Shown here: positions 6,660 through 15,868 of the stretch, one piece after another
Numbering within the stretch: the stretch's first letter is position 1
How the letters are laid out: every line of letters begins with the position of its first letter
NCBI GenBank assembly: GCA_964369965.1
Contig: CAYJGF010000028.1
Coordinates: 1 to 21,177 of the forward strand
Length of the DNA stretch: 21,177 nucleotides
From: CAYJBH01 sp964369965
Lineage (GTDB): Bacteria; Bacillota; Clostridia; Oscillospirales; Ruminococcaceae
Direction of reading: 5' to 3'
Made by a program: the position numbers and the translations under genes
Notes under the pieces: model-generated
The model's database searches: none
What the model saw: only the letters and a program-made list of their open reading frames with translations
Told to the model about the DNA's origin: nothing

Positions 6660-7724
6660 TTAATTTTCACCGATGTAGTTTTCAATTTTTAACACCACTC
6701 CGCTTGAGGTCACATAACGCCCACCTCGATATGCGCAGAATAGGTATTCCGGTTTATCGTTTTTTATTAGCAGCTGTGGTCGCTCAAATCTTCCTTGACG
6801 TGATATGTTGGGCATGGGTTCGTTGAAATAGCTCGGTGCGTCGAGGTATGAGACCTTGGGTGCTGACCATATGATGCCGTCGGTTGAGTCGGTATAAAGT
6901 CCGTATTCGTTATTAAACATGCCCATGTCACGCATGACCATTCTGTACTTCCCGTTTTGATACAATATATATCCGTCCTCCGTCTGTATCTGTTCACCGT
7001 AAACGGAATAGTTGATCACCGGATTTTTTTCATATTTAGTGTACGGTCCTGTTATGGTGTCCGACTCTGCGAAGCCGTACATGCGGTTGCCGTTAAATTT
7101 TTCCGCTGTTTCGTTGCTCCACGCTTTATAATATATTCTGTATTTACCTTCGGGTGTTTTGACAAATGTGGGGTTGGAGGTGCAAAAAGAGTCCCAGTCG
7201 GACGTCGAGACATCTATCATACAACTCTCGCCAACTCTTTGAAATGGCTTGTCAAGTGAATCGGAGATCGCCATACCCACCCTTTTGGAGTTTACAAGCT
7301 TTCGAAAATACGGCGCATATTCTTCCTGTGACATATTTCCAATTTCTTCTATGGTTTTTCCGAGCGAAGAGCCGTCACTGCCCATATACAGCAGAACATA
7401 TTTATCGTCCACTTTATATATTGACGGGTTGTGAATTGACCATGAGTCCCACGCTGTGCCGCCGGCACCTTTTAAGGCTACATCGACACGACGAAACGGT
7501 TTGTCGATAGAGTCCGCAACGGCATGACCTACCTCACAAGCCGCAACCCATCCCAGGTGGTCATATTTGTTTTCCCACCGAGAATAAAATACGTGAACTC
7601 TCCCCTCCTCATCATATATCGGGGAACATCCCCACACATTATAGTCCGGATCCTCTAAAATACGACCGATCGGTTTCAGGCTTTTGCAAAACTCTGACTG
7701 CACACAATCAGGTTTTTGATTCAT
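6660..7724 (-). CDS. Beta-propeller glycoside hydrolase (GH43/GH32/GH117-like fold)
   Basis: A 354-residue protein with the repeating blade pattern of five-bladed propeller glycosidases. Examples are VWGCSPIYDEEGRVHVFYSR, WDSWSIHNPSIYKVDDKYVL, WDSFCTSNPTFVKTPEGKYR and the late FERPQLLIK. The Asp in the first blade, the WSIHNP segment and the Glu of ERPQ are candidate active-site residues. No signal peptide is visible, so it probably acts in the cytoplasm on imported, desulfated oligosaccharide. I chose ATG 7724 because AGAGGTG lies just upstream. A longer frame from 7775 would overlap the preceding sulfatase gene. It is last in the sulfatase-transporter operon, 14 bp after the sulfatase stop. 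The exact GH family and substrate cannot be told from sequence reading alone. Confidence 0.75.
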   Translation of the reverse strand: MNQKPDCVQSEFCKSLKPIGRILEDPDYNVWGCSPIYDEEGRVHVFYSRWENKYDHLGWVAACEVGHAVADSIDKPFRRVDVALKGAGGTAWDSWSIHNPSIYKVDDKYVLLYMGSDGSSLGKTIEEIGNMSQEEYAPYFRKLVNSKRVGMAISDSLDKPFQRVGESCMIDVSTSDWDSFCTSNPTFVKTPEGKYRIYYKAWSNETAEKFNGNRMYGFAESDTITGPYTKYEKNPVINYSVYGEQIQTEDGYILYQNGKYRMVMRDMGMFNNEYGLYTDSTDGIIWSAPKVSYLDAPSYFNEPMPNISRQGRFERPQLLIKNDKPEYLFCAYRGGRYVTSSGVVLKIENYIGEN

Positions 7725-7738
7725 GAAACACCTCTCTT

Positions 7739-9163
7739 TTAACATAATATTAAATTGGGGTAATCTCTCTTCCATTTTTGTAGTGAAAAGTTTGCATCTT
7801 GGGTATCAACTGTTTTTTCGCCATTGTTTTTCAATATGGATTGCAACAATTTTTTTTGCATAACATTTTCAAGTTCACGCAACTTTTTTTGATGATTTTC
7901 ATGTTCATACAGATTACTTTTCTCGTATTTGTCATTTTGAAGATCGAACAGATGTATTTCGCCGTTAAAATATTTGCAATATTTCCACCACCTGTCAGTA
8001 ATCATCACACCGATATTGGTGGCACCGAAAACAAACTCGTCTCGCTTTTTGCCGGTATAACATGACAACAGTTTTGAGTCTTCCGTCTCACATTTTTCTA
8101 TGCCGGCACTATGAAGTATGACCGCCCTCACGTCGGTGAGGCTCACCGTCTCGGCATGGCGCACCCCTTTCGATAACGCATCATCCTTTACAATCAGTGG
8201 CACATGGATAGACGGCTCGTAGAAAAAATGTTTGCCGACAAGACCGTAATCTCCGATAAAATCTCCGTGATCCGACGATATTATTATGGTTGTGTTTTCA
8301 TAAATATTTTGCTCTTTAAGCGTTTGTATCAGCCTTCCTATACACACGTCTAAGCGATAGATCAATGCGCTGTAATGTCTGCGCATTTTTTGTTTTTGTT
8401 CATCGCTGAAATCGGTGTAATCTATACCGCACCAGTCGTTAAGATAGGAGTCGCGCATTATGTGAAACAGCTTTTGTATCTCCGGCGTTTGATAGAGGGG
8501 GTTTGGGATATTGCTGTCCTCAAATAGATCAAGGTCGTCGGCATCCGGGTCATACGGGCAGTGCGGCGAGGGGAACCCTACCATTAGTGCAAACGGCTTA
8601 TCCTTATCTCGGTTGACGATATAGTCACAGGATTTTTCACAGACCCAGTTGTCAACCTGTAACTCTTTCGGGAGTGGGTTGAGCATGGAGCCTTTGTTTC
8701 CCATATATTCCTCAAAATCGGAACCTTTGTATTTTTTATATCCGTTTTCTTTTAAAAAGTCAGCGTAATCATCACATAGAGTGGTGTGACGCTTGTCCTC
8801 CGCTATAATTCTTGTGTCAAACCCCTCGTTTATATCCCATGGATAAAAGTGCATTTTCCCGATAGCCGCCGTGGCATACCCATTATCGGACAGGATTCCT
8901 GCCCAGCTTTTTTGCCCACACTCTTCATGATCAGGACGTAGCCAGACCGAGTTGTGCAAAACACCGTTCACAACAGCATTTTCACCGGTTAATAGCGAGG
9001 CGCGCGCCGGCACGCACAGCGGCGAAGGGGAGACACAACGCTCATATGTCACCCCCTCGGACGACAATCTATCTAAGTTGGGGGTAATTGCGAAGTCTGC
9101 ACCATAACACCCTAAAAAGTCTGCACGCAGCTGATCCGGCATTATAAAAAGTATATTTTTCAT
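7739..9163 (-). CDS. Sulfatase (S1 family, Cys-type)
   Basis: A 474-residue sulfatase of the alkaline-phosphatase-like fold that removes sulfate esters from a carbohydrate. The formylglycine motif is C50-V-P-A-R54 in PLCVPARASLLTG. Metal and active-site residues visible are Asp10 and Gln11 (FIMPDQLRAD), Lys103 and His105 (IGKMHFYP), His201 (PSPHCPYDP), Asp298 and His299 (SSDHGDFIGD) and Lys311 (GKHFF). The C-terminal subdomain is present, and the length is usual for the family. The Cys form needs conversion to formylglycine by an anaerobic sulfatase-maturing enzyme (anSME), which is not in the window. No signal peptide is seen, so action is probably cytoplasmic. AAAGGA precedes the ATG. The gene sits 14 bp after the LplC-type permease and appears intact. 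Confidence 0.92.
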   Translation of the reverse strand: MKNILFIMPDQLRADFLGCYGADFAITPNLDRLSSEGVTYERCVSPSPLCVPARASLLTGENAVVNGVLHNSVWLRPDHEECGQKSWAGILSDNGYATAAIGKMHFYPWDINEGFDTRIIAEDKRHTTLCDDYADFLKENGYKKYKGSDFEEYMGNKGSMLNPLPKELQVDNWVCEKSCDYIVNRDKDKPFALMVGFPSPHCPYDPDADDLDLFEDSNIPNPLYQTPEIQKLFHIMRDSYLNDWCGIDYTDFSDEQKQKMRRHYSALIYRLDVCIGRLIQTLKEQNIYENTTIIISSDHGDFIGDYGLVGKHFFYEPSIHVPLIVKDDALSKGVRHAETVSLTDVRAVILHSAGIEKCETEDSKLLSCYTGKKRDEFVFGATNIGVMITDRWWKYCKYFNGEIHLFDLQNDKYEKSNLYEHENHQKKLRELENVMQKKLLQSILKNNGEKTVDTQDANFSLQKWKRDYPNLILC

Positions 9164-9177
9164 TGATTTCCTTTATT

Positions 9178-10071
9178 TTAACCTTTAACCGCTCCTGCCG
9201 CAAGACCTTTCACAAAAAATCTTTGAACAAACGGATAGAATAACAGCATTGGGATGGAGCTTACCACAATTACGCTATATTTAAGCATTTGACGTAGATT
9301 TTCCCGAATTAGAATATCCTCCGGTGTCATTGATGCCATATCAGACGGGGACTCGCCGGACAACAGTACATCACGGAGTATCAGTTGCAAAGGATACAGT
9401 TCGGTATCACTAAGATATACCATGGCTGTAAAAAAGTTGTTCCAGTGACCGACGGAATGGTATAGTGCAATAACCGCAATAATCGGCATAGCCAGCGGTA
9501 GCGCAATGCTGAACAAATATCTGATGTCGGAACACCCGTCTAATTTTGAGGCTTCCAGCAACTCGTGTGGGACAGAGCGTTCAAAATAAGTTCTCACAAT
9601 TACCATGTTGGTGATAATTATAGCACCCGGCAAAACCATAACAAATGGAGAGTTTACAAGATTTAAATCTCTGTACCACAAAAATGTCGGCACTAATCCT
9701 GCGTTGAACCACATGGTGAACGCAAAAAGGATAGAGAAAAAACTGCGCCCGGGAAGGTCTTTTCTTGCCAACGCATAACCTGTTATCACAGTCAACACTA
9801 CATTGATGACTGTGCCGGAAACTGTGTATATGACGGTGTTTAAAAAGCTGCGCGGTAAAAGGTTGTGGTTGAATATCTCTATATATCCGTCAAAGGTTAT
9901 GTCTACCGGAAAAAACACCACCTGCCCTTGTGAGATAGCCGCACCGGAGCTGAACGACGATATTATGATATACCAAAGCGGATAAAATGTTATTAACAAA
10001 ATTATCGCTAACATTATCAATACAAAGATGTTAAATCCTTTTTCATCACCTAATATTTTTTTTGTTACCAT
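9178..10071 (-). CDS. Carbohydrate ABC transporter permease, LplC/YtcP type
   Basis: A 297-residue inner-membrane permease of the CUT1 family with six predicted helices. The EAA loop that contacts the ATPase is ELLEASKLDGCSDIRYLFSI with LPLAMPII following. The N-terminal helix is followed by YPLWYIIISSFSSG, typical of LplC-like proteins. With the LplB-type permease and the binding lipoprotein it would import an oligosaccharide. The ATPase subunit is not encoded here. CUT1 systems often share a single MsmX-type ATPase encoded elsewhere. The start overlaps the end of the LplB-type gene by 7 bp (ATGGTAA), with AGGTGA upstream, which suggests translational coupling. The gene appears intact. Confidence 0.93.
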   Translation of the reverse strand: MVTKKILGDEKGFNIFVLIMLAIILLITFYPLWYIIISSFSSGAAISQGQVVFFPVDITFDGYIEIFNHNLLPRSFLNTVIYTVSGTVINVVLTVITGYALARKDLPGRSFFSILFAFTMWFNAGLVPTFLWYRDLNLVNSPFVMVLPGAIIITNMVIVRTYFERSVPHELLEASKLDGCSDIRYLFSIALPLAMPIIAVIALYHSVGHWNNFFTAMVYLSDTELYPLQLILRDVLLSGESPSDMASMTPEDILIRENLRQMLKYSVIVVSSIPMLLFYPFVQRFFVKGLAAGAVKG

Positions 10072-11057
10072 AAACTTGTCTCACCTACCTTTCGTGCTAT
10101 TTTGTTTACAATAATTACCAGTGTAAATGCTATGACCGAGCGGAAAAGCCCTATAGCGGTTGTATATGAAAAGTCGGGGAACTGGGCGGCGATACCGAGT
10201 TTGTAAACGTATGTACTTATCATTTCGGAGGAGCCCAAGTTCATATCATTTTGCATTAACAGCGCCTTTTCAAAACTTACATTTAAAACACTTCCGAGTC
10301 CCAAAATCAGCATTAAAATCATCTGCGGTTTTAAGGAAGGCAGGTCGATGTGCCAAACCCTTTTCCACAGGCTTGCACCGTCTACCATTGCCGCCTCGTG
10401 CAGGCTGTCGTCGACACTTGTCAATATTGCGGTATAAACGACTGTCGCAAAGCCTGTGCTCTGCCAAATCCCCGACCAAACATAGATGTGAGCAAAGGCA
10501 GACTGTTCACCCATAAGATTGAGGTTATAGTCGATACCGAACACGCCCAAAAGGTTGTCGAGCATTCCGTTTCTCGGATTTAATACCTCGGTAATAATGC
10601 TAACCATAACAACCGTGGATATAAAATGCGGTGCATATGTTATGGTCTGAACCGTCTTACCGAAGAATTTTAAAGGCGAATACTTTAGCAATAAAGCAAG
10701 AAAAATCGGGAACGGTAGCATGGCAAACAAGCTGTAGATGCTGATAACCAGCGTATTTTTAATAATAACAGACATCATCGGGGACTCGAAAAATCTGATA
10801 AAATTATCAAACCCCACCCATTCGCTACCCATTATTCCGTCTCTTGCGACAAAATCACGAAAGGCAATCTGGGAGTTCCACATCGGAATATAGTTGAAAA
10901 TTATTATATAGGCAACCGGAATTATCAACAGCAGATAAAGTTGCCAATAGTTTATCGCTTTTTTCATTTTTTGTCGGCGCAGGGTGCTGTTCAAATTCGG
11001 CTTTACTTCAACTGCCGAAGTAACGTTCTTTTTTGGCATAACTGTTTTAACACTCAT
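10065..11057 (-). CDS. Carbohydrate ABC transporter permease, LplB type
   Basis: A 330-residue permease, partner of the LplC-type protein. It has a charged N-terminal tail (VMPKKNVTSAVEVKPN), then YWQLYLLLIIPVAYIIIFNY as helix 1 and the EAA loop SLHEAAMVDGASLWKRVWHI. NYIPMWNSQIAFRDF is typical of LplB/YteP-like permeases. I prefer ATG 11057 because AAAGGA lies about 12 bases before it. The alternative ATG 11069 sits directly on that ribosome site and overlaps the upstream sulfatase stop. Gene order sulfatase, LplB, LplC with tiny gaps indicates one operon. The gene appears intact. Confidence 0.92.
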   Translation of the reverse strand: MSVKTVMPKKNVTSAVEVKPNLNSTLRRQKMKKAINYWQLYLLLIIPVAYIIIFNYIPMWNSQIAFRDFVARDGIMGSEWVGFDNFIRFFESPMMSVIIKNTLVISIYSLFAMLPFPIFLALLLKYSPLKFFGKTVQTITYAPHFISTVVMVSIITEVLNPRNGMLDNLLGVFGIDYNLNLMGEQSAFAHIYVWSGIWQSTGFATVVYTAILTSVDDSLHEAAMVDGASLWKRVWHIDLPSLKPQMILMLILGLGSVLNVSFEKALLMQNDMNLGSSEMISTYVYKLGIAAQFPDFSYTTAIGLFRSVIAFTLVIIVNKIARKVGETSLW

Positions 11058-11061
11058 ATTT

Positions 11062-12423
11062 TCAGCCATTCCTTTCGGTTGTTATCGGTTGTGGATTTTC
11101 AGCGAGGTACAGCGCCGCTCTCATCTCTTTTATGATATCGGGCAGGTCTGCTGCTATATTATTGTCCTCCCATGTGTCATCTTGAACATTAAAAAGGCAG
11201 ATGTTGCCGTCATCATACTCAATATATTTGTATTTCTCATTTAGCACACATTTAAATCCGGCTTTGTTTTTGTTGCCTTTTATCGCACAATAACCATACG
11301 CGCGATGCTCGCAGGTATCACCGTTAATAAGAGATACAAGGGGGATTGAGTCCACCGCCCACGGCATGTCCGCACCGGCAAACTGTGCGATGGTGCTTGT
11401 CAAATCCTGTAGCTCAATAATAGCGTCTTCCTGACGGTTTTTGCGCTTTTGGTTGGGGTGACTTATTATCATCGGTATACCGATTGAGCCGCGATGTGGC
11501 AGATGTTTTGCGTATTTACCGTGGTCGCCGAGCATCTCGCCGTGATCCGAGGCGTAGATTATGACGGTGTTGTCAAGTTCACCGCGTTTTTTTATACAGT
11601 CAATTATTTCGCCGATATTCCGGTCGATATTCTCAATCATGGCGGCATAACACTGACGTATCTCGTTTGAGTTTGCCTCGGGTTGTGGGTTGTGTGGCGG
11701 CTCATACTCTCGATTTTTTACCGTGCCATACATTCGCTCGGTGACATCAAACGGGTCGTGCGGGCCGGTGAAGTTCACCTGCATGAACCACGGCTTTTCA
11801 ACGGGCGCTTGTTCGATCAGTTCTATGGTGTTTTTCGTTATAAAGTTGTCACAATAGGCATAGTCGGGCAGTGGGGTTGTATACGTTTGGCGGCCTCTAC
11901 CATTAAAGTCGTCAAGATGCTTTTGCACAAGTCCCGCATTGGACAAAAACTCCATATAGGGGCCTTGCGGAGCATCTTTTATTTTATAACTGCTTATGGC
12001 GTCCAGCTTGCCCTCGTTATCTATTGCCTTTGTAAAACCCAAGGTGTCATAATTTTCTTTATTAAACCAATCACAGGTATGCTTTCGCAGATCAAATTTG
12101 CCGGTGCCGTAAACATTATACCCTGCATCTCGTATCGCTTTGTATATGGTAGGTTTGCTTAGCGGAAAGTCGCTACTGTTCAAAAATGTTTCGCATCTCG
12201 GATATCTCACACCGGCGGCAAGACAGGCTCTCGCCGGTGCACAAAGTGGCGATGAGGTTATAGCGTTTAAAAATGTTACTCCGTTTTCCATTAATTTGCT
12301 TATATTGGGGAGGTGGAGCTGTGGCTTTTCCATGTCCCACCGTGCAAAAACGGCATCGTCATACGGCATCCACTCTCGCCGATGTTGATCCGGAAATAAA
12401 AATAGAATGTTAGGCTTTTTCAT
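11062..12423 (-). CDS. Sulfatase (S1 family, Cys-type)
   Basis: A 453-residue sulfatase. The formylglycine motif is C61-A-P-A-R65 in SSPLCAPARACLAAG. Other active-site positions are Asp12-Gln13 (LFPDQHRR), Lys109 (GTGKFDL), His222 (GPHDPF), Asp293-His294 (ASDHGEMLGDHG) and a Lys in KYAKH. The usual GKWH is replaced by GKFDLRKH, which differs from the other sulfatases here and hints at a different sulfate position or sugar. No signal peptide is seen. AAGG lies 6 bases before the ATG. It follows the binding-protein gene after a hairpin at 12444-12465 and leads directly into the permease genes. It needs formylglycine activation in trans. The gene appears intact. Confidence 0.92.
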   Translation of the reverse strand: MKKPNILFLFPDQHRREWMPYDDAVFARWDMEKPQLHLPNISKLMENGVTFLNAITSSPLCAPARACLAAGVRYPRCETFLNSSDFPLSKPTIYKAIRDAGYNVYGTGKFDLRKHTCDWFNKENYDTLGFTKAIDNEGKLDAISSYKIKDAPQGPYMEFLSNAGLVQKHLDDFNGRGRQTYTTPLPDYAYCDNFITKNTIELIEQAPVEKPWFMQVNFTGPHDPFDVTERMYGTVKNREYEPPHNPQPEANSNEIRQCYAAMIENIDRNIGEIIDCIKKRGELDNTVIIYASDHGEMLGDHGKYAKHLPHRGSIGIPMIISHPNQKRKNRQEDAIIELQDLTSTIAQFAGADMPWAVDSIPLVSLINGDTCEHRAYGYCAIKGNKNKAGFKCVLNEKYKYIEYDDGNICLFNVQDDTWEDNNIAADLPDIIKEMRAALYLAENPQPITTERNG

Positions 12424-12443
12424 ATGCTACCTTTTTTTATAAA

Positions 12444-12465
12444 GGGGCTGCTTTGCAACAGCCCC
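12444..12465 (-). terminator. Intercistronic hairpin, partial terminator or mRNA stabiliser
   Basis: GGGGCTG (12444-12450) pairs perfectly with CAGCCCC (12459-12465) across an 8-base loop, in the 58-bp gap after the binding-protein stop. On the minus strand it is followed by only TTTAT, so it is probably leaky. Such hairpins after a binding-protein gene commonly give it a higher transcript level than the permease genes. Confidence 0.65.
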
Positions 12466-12481
12466 ATTTACATATTAATTG

Positions 12482-14179
12482 TTATTTTGCGGCGTCGTAT
12501 GCCTCTTGATAAACCGCCAAATAATCGGACAGTCCGAAGGCTTCGACATCGCTGAGATAGGTTTCCCACTCGGCATCTATATCTTTAATGCCGGTAACAA
12601 ATTCCGCTGTGGATTGATTGATGTACTGGCTCATCGGAACTTCAACGTCAACAATGGTGCGTGATTGGTCTACATCGAGCGCCATAGGTCTTAACACCTG
12701 CTCAATAGGCGCTGAATACATTTGATATTTGTCAACGGTCTCGTTGTAGAGCACCTCTTCAATATCGCCGTTGGATTTGTACCATAGGTCGTGGTCAGCC
12801 GGTATGCCGGTAGCGCCTAAAATTGACCAGCAGTTGTTGCCTTTTTCCGCTGAGTTGGTTACGCGGACATATTTTGCCGGCTCGCCGATGTAGTTTACAT
12901 CACCCTCTTCAGCGATAGTGTAGTCTACGCCCTCGACACCCTGCCTGTTCCACATAACACCTTCTTCGGTATAGAACAGGTCGAATGCTCTTGCTATTGC
13001 CTCATAGTTCTCTTCGGGGCAGTTTGCGGTTATTGCCATGCCGGAACGGCCGAAATCTGCTTCATATGTCGTCTGTCTAAAACCATCGGGACCCTCAAGC
13101 GGGGGAACGGCAACATACTCTTTCCAGCGGTCGGGGTCGCCAAGGCTCACGAACGAGGCGATAGAGCCGCCTGCACATGCGCCAAGGATGTTAACGTCGG
13201 GGTTGTTGCCTATTTTTAATAAATCCTGGTCTGTCTGGGTAAAGGTCAACTGGTCGAGCAACCCTGCATCATAAAGGCTGTTCATGTACTCAAGTCCGGC
13301 TTTCCACTCGTCGGTGACCTTTGGATAGGCAATCATGCCATTTTCATCAATGAACACGCCTTGCTGATTGTCATTTGTTTGGTTAAACATACCGAAAGCG
13401 TTCATTAAAAATACGGTGGGGTCGGTGTTCCAACCGACTAAACTACCGGAAAGCGGTATCTCGTCGTTCGGGTCACCGTTGCCGTTGGCATCCTGTTCTT
13501 TAAAAGCCAACATTGTGTCATAAAATTCTTGTGTCGTGGTCGGCATCGGCAGACCGAGATTGTCCAGCCATGTCTGATTTATCCACATTTTTTTAGGATT
13601 GTGGGCATGGGTCGCTTTGCCGATAAAAGGAACTGTATACATATTGCCGTCCGACAGTGTCATGGCCTCCCTGATATGGGGGTTTGCATCCAGCAGTGCT
13701 TTCAGATTAGGCATATAGTTGTCGATAAGGTCGTTCACCGGTATAAAGTCACCCTGCGAACCGTACAAAAGTTGCTCCGACAGGCTCATGGGTGAGTTGC
13801 CGCCAAAAAGCAGAATGTCGGGATAGTCACCGCCGACCATAATGGTGTTCAGCTTCTGTTTTGCATCCACCTCAAGCGAGGTTTCGAACGAGAATGTAAG
13901 TCCGGTTGTCTCCTCCAGCCACTCGGTAGCTAAGTTTTCCGACGCGTCATATGAGGTGGTGGACTGGCGAAGTGGGGCAAACACCGAAATTGTCATCTCG
14001 CTACCCTCTGTCAAAATAGGGTAGGAACCGGTCTCGGTGTAAAGTCCGGAGCCCTCCTGTTCGGTGCCACCGGTATTACCGGCAGTGTCGCCCGTCTCAC
14101 CGCTTTGGCAACCGGCTAAAAGTGCCACCAATAATGTGACCGCCAGTAGTCCTGCTTATTTCTGCTTGAAAAATTTCAT
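12482..14179 (-). pseudogene. LplA-like solute-binding lipoprotein gene with stop codon in the signal peptide
   Basis: Encodes the substrate-binding lipoprotein of the CUT1/Lpl-type transporter. The natural start is ATG 14179, with a strong AAAGGAG 7 bases upstream. The frame then reads MKFFKQK, a TAA stop at 14156-14158 (codon 8), then AGLLAVTLLVALLAGC, a perfect lipoprotein signal with lipobox Cys24. The mature part (about 540 codons) is open and complete, with FIPVNDLIDNYMPNLKALLD and MWINQTWLDNLGLPMPTTTQ, typical of LplA-like binding proteins. Re-initiation at TTG 14131 would remove the charged part and most of the hydrophobic part of the signal. As read, the protein would not be made or not be anchored properly. 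A one-base change in the stop codon restores the frame, so a sequencing error or a very recent mutation are both possible. Confidence 0.85.
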
Positions 14180-14207
14180 AATCTTCTCCTTTTGTTTAGT
14201 TTATAAT

Positions 14208-14360
14208 GTCAATTAATTTGAAAAACGCTACAGATTGGCGAGCAGAAATTTCGCCTATCAAGGCAGAGGAATGAGGAATGCTCCCTGCATTCCGATTGAC
14301 GATAACGCAGATAGACGGAATTTCTGCCGCCAAGATGTGGTGGGTTTCAAGTTAATTGAC
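14208..14360. mobile_element. 153-bp MITE-like palindromic insertion with TATAAT target duplication
   Basis: The ends GTCAATTAA and TTAATTGAC are perfect inverted repeats, and imperfect inversion extends about 51 bp inward. Matching inner blocks include TTGGCG, GCAGAAATT and CTATC. The exact centre (14284) lies in the loop of a 7-bp hairpin, GGAATGC-TCCCT-GCATTCC (14275-14293). TATAAT stands directly outside both ends (14202-14207 and 14361-14366), as expected for a 6-bp target duplication. It carries no gene. Its right end supplies the last codons and stop of the sulfatase gene at 14352, and it separates that gene from the binding-protein gene. Confidence 0.8.
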
Positions 14361-15751
14361 TATAATGTCCATATTCCAGTAGCTCCTACCTAAAACATGG
14401 TTCATTTCTCCTGTTTGATCACTCTCGTATTTCATCAGGGCTTGCATTTCTTCGATTAGTGCGTTATAATTTGGTTGTGCAATTAAATTCGCTATTTCAA
14501 ACGGGTCGTTTTCAAGATTAAACAGTGATTTTGTCGACTTGTTGCCATGTCGGTGCTCTATGTACTTAAATCCGTTTTTTGTGATGGCGCGTATCTTATC
14601 GGTATAAGCAAAACACAGATGCTCCCTTGGTGTTTTCCCACTATTCCACAACGAGTTATAAAAACTCTCACCGTTTACGGTCTGCGGTATATCGAGATTT
14701 AACATGTCACAGAGCGTGGGGAATATATCTGTCAGGTATACAAGGTCGTTGCATCTTTTGTCGCTCGGTATGTCTTTTCCGTAAAAAATCAGCGGCACTC
14801 TTATGCTGTGGTCATATAGGCATTGCTTGCCGAAAAGCCCGTGTTGCCCTAACGCTAAACCGTTGTCACCCGCCAAAATAATCACGGTATTTTCCAGCAA
14901 CCCTTTTTGCTCCAACTTTTCGATAATTCTGCCGATTTGATTGTCAAGGTGGGTTATCATAGCGTAGTATTCAGCAATCTGACGGCGCGTATCCTCTATA
15001 GTTCTGGGGTATGGTGCCAACGTTTCATCCCGACATTGCACATTATCATATTCGATATGGTGATAGTCCTGAAAGTTGGGTGGTATTACAATCCTACTCT
15101 CAACATACATATCGCGGAATTTTTGTGGCATTGTCCTCGGGTCATGCGGCGCTAAATACGCGGTATATGCGTAGAACGGTTCATCGGAAGTTTGCCCGTC
15201 CAGAAAATTTAACAGTCCATCGGTAATAAATTCCGTTGAGTGCACACCGGCGTTTATTTTATCGGCAATCATGCTGTCGGGGTGGTTGTCCTGAAAAAAA
15301 TCCTTTATTTTATTTACTCTGCCATCATATCTGCCATCGGGGTCAAAGCTGTGAACCGGGACACACCAGTGGTCGTGCATACCACCGAAAAATATGTTGT
15401 CACCATCGGTAAAACTTCTTGCATAAGCATCTGTGCCGTTGTGCCACTTTCCCGTCCCGAATGTCTTGTAGCCACTTTGTTTAAAAACTTCACCAATCAA
15501 CGCATGCTCTTTTGGGATATTTTCCCCTCGCCCTGTAAAGTGAAGAGCCGCCGCCCGGTATTCAACATTGCTCTGCTTGGCATACAGACCGCACCGACCG
15601 TGCCACCCTCGATATGCGCATGTGTAAAGCTCGTTCCACCTTTTACCAACCTGTCCATATTGGGTGTTATGACACAGTCGTTACCAAGAGCGTTAATTGT
15701 GTCAAATCGCTGGTCGTCGGTCAACAGCAAAACTACATTTGTAGCGTCCAT
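14352..15751 (-). pseudogene. Sulfatase (Cys-type) gene with a frameshift
   Basis: First gene of the minus-strand operon. The N-terminal piece (from ATG 15751, or ATG 15772) has VVLLLTDDQRFDT with metal Asp residues and the formylglycine motif C-M-P-S-R in GAVCMPSRAMLNTG. Its frame ends at 15497 (TGA). The rest continues in another frame to 14352: GRGENIPKEH, then GTGKWHNG, LAPHDPRTMP, LAGDNGLALGQHGLFGKQ and YDHSIRVPL, all standard sulfatase elements. The shift lies near 15523-15534, around a C-rich run (CCCCTCGCCC on the plus strand), consistent with loss of one base. With the frame restored the protein would be about 465 residues, a normal length. The C-terminus ends within the MITE-like insertion. 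It is broken as read, but a base-calling error in the C-run cannot be excluded. Confidence 0.85.
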
Positions 15752-15789
15752 GTTTGTTTTCCCATCATTCATTATTTTGAAGTGGTTTG

Positions 15790-15795
15790 AGTATA
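15790..15795 (-). promoter_or_regulatory. Candidate -10 element for the sulfatase-transporter operon
   Basis: On the minus strand TATACT (five of six matches) lies about 40 bp upstream of the sulfatase start. I see no good -35 at 16-18 bp, as is common for promoters that need an AraC-type activator. The divergent AraC-family gene starts 74 bp away. Confidence 0.45.
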
Positions 15796-15868
15796 ACACA
15801 CAAAGATTGCTCGTTACATTACAAATGCAATTTATTTTATCCCAGATATTGCTAAATTTGGAGAATTT

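Noticed and set aside
11683..12162. Plus-strand frame of about 160 codons antisense to the second sulfatase
   Set aside because: Composition is that of a reverse-complement shadow. The sulfatase on the minus strand has a full set of catalytic motifs.
14208..14360. Ordinary rho-independent terminator after the sulfatase
   Set aside because: Far too long, no T-run, internal stems interrupted, and flanked by exact TATAAT copies, which fits an insertion better.
15751..15868. Catabolite-repression (cre) site in the divergent sulfatase/AraC promoter region
   Set aside because: A TGTAACG string is present but out of register with the cre consensus, and the second half is missing.
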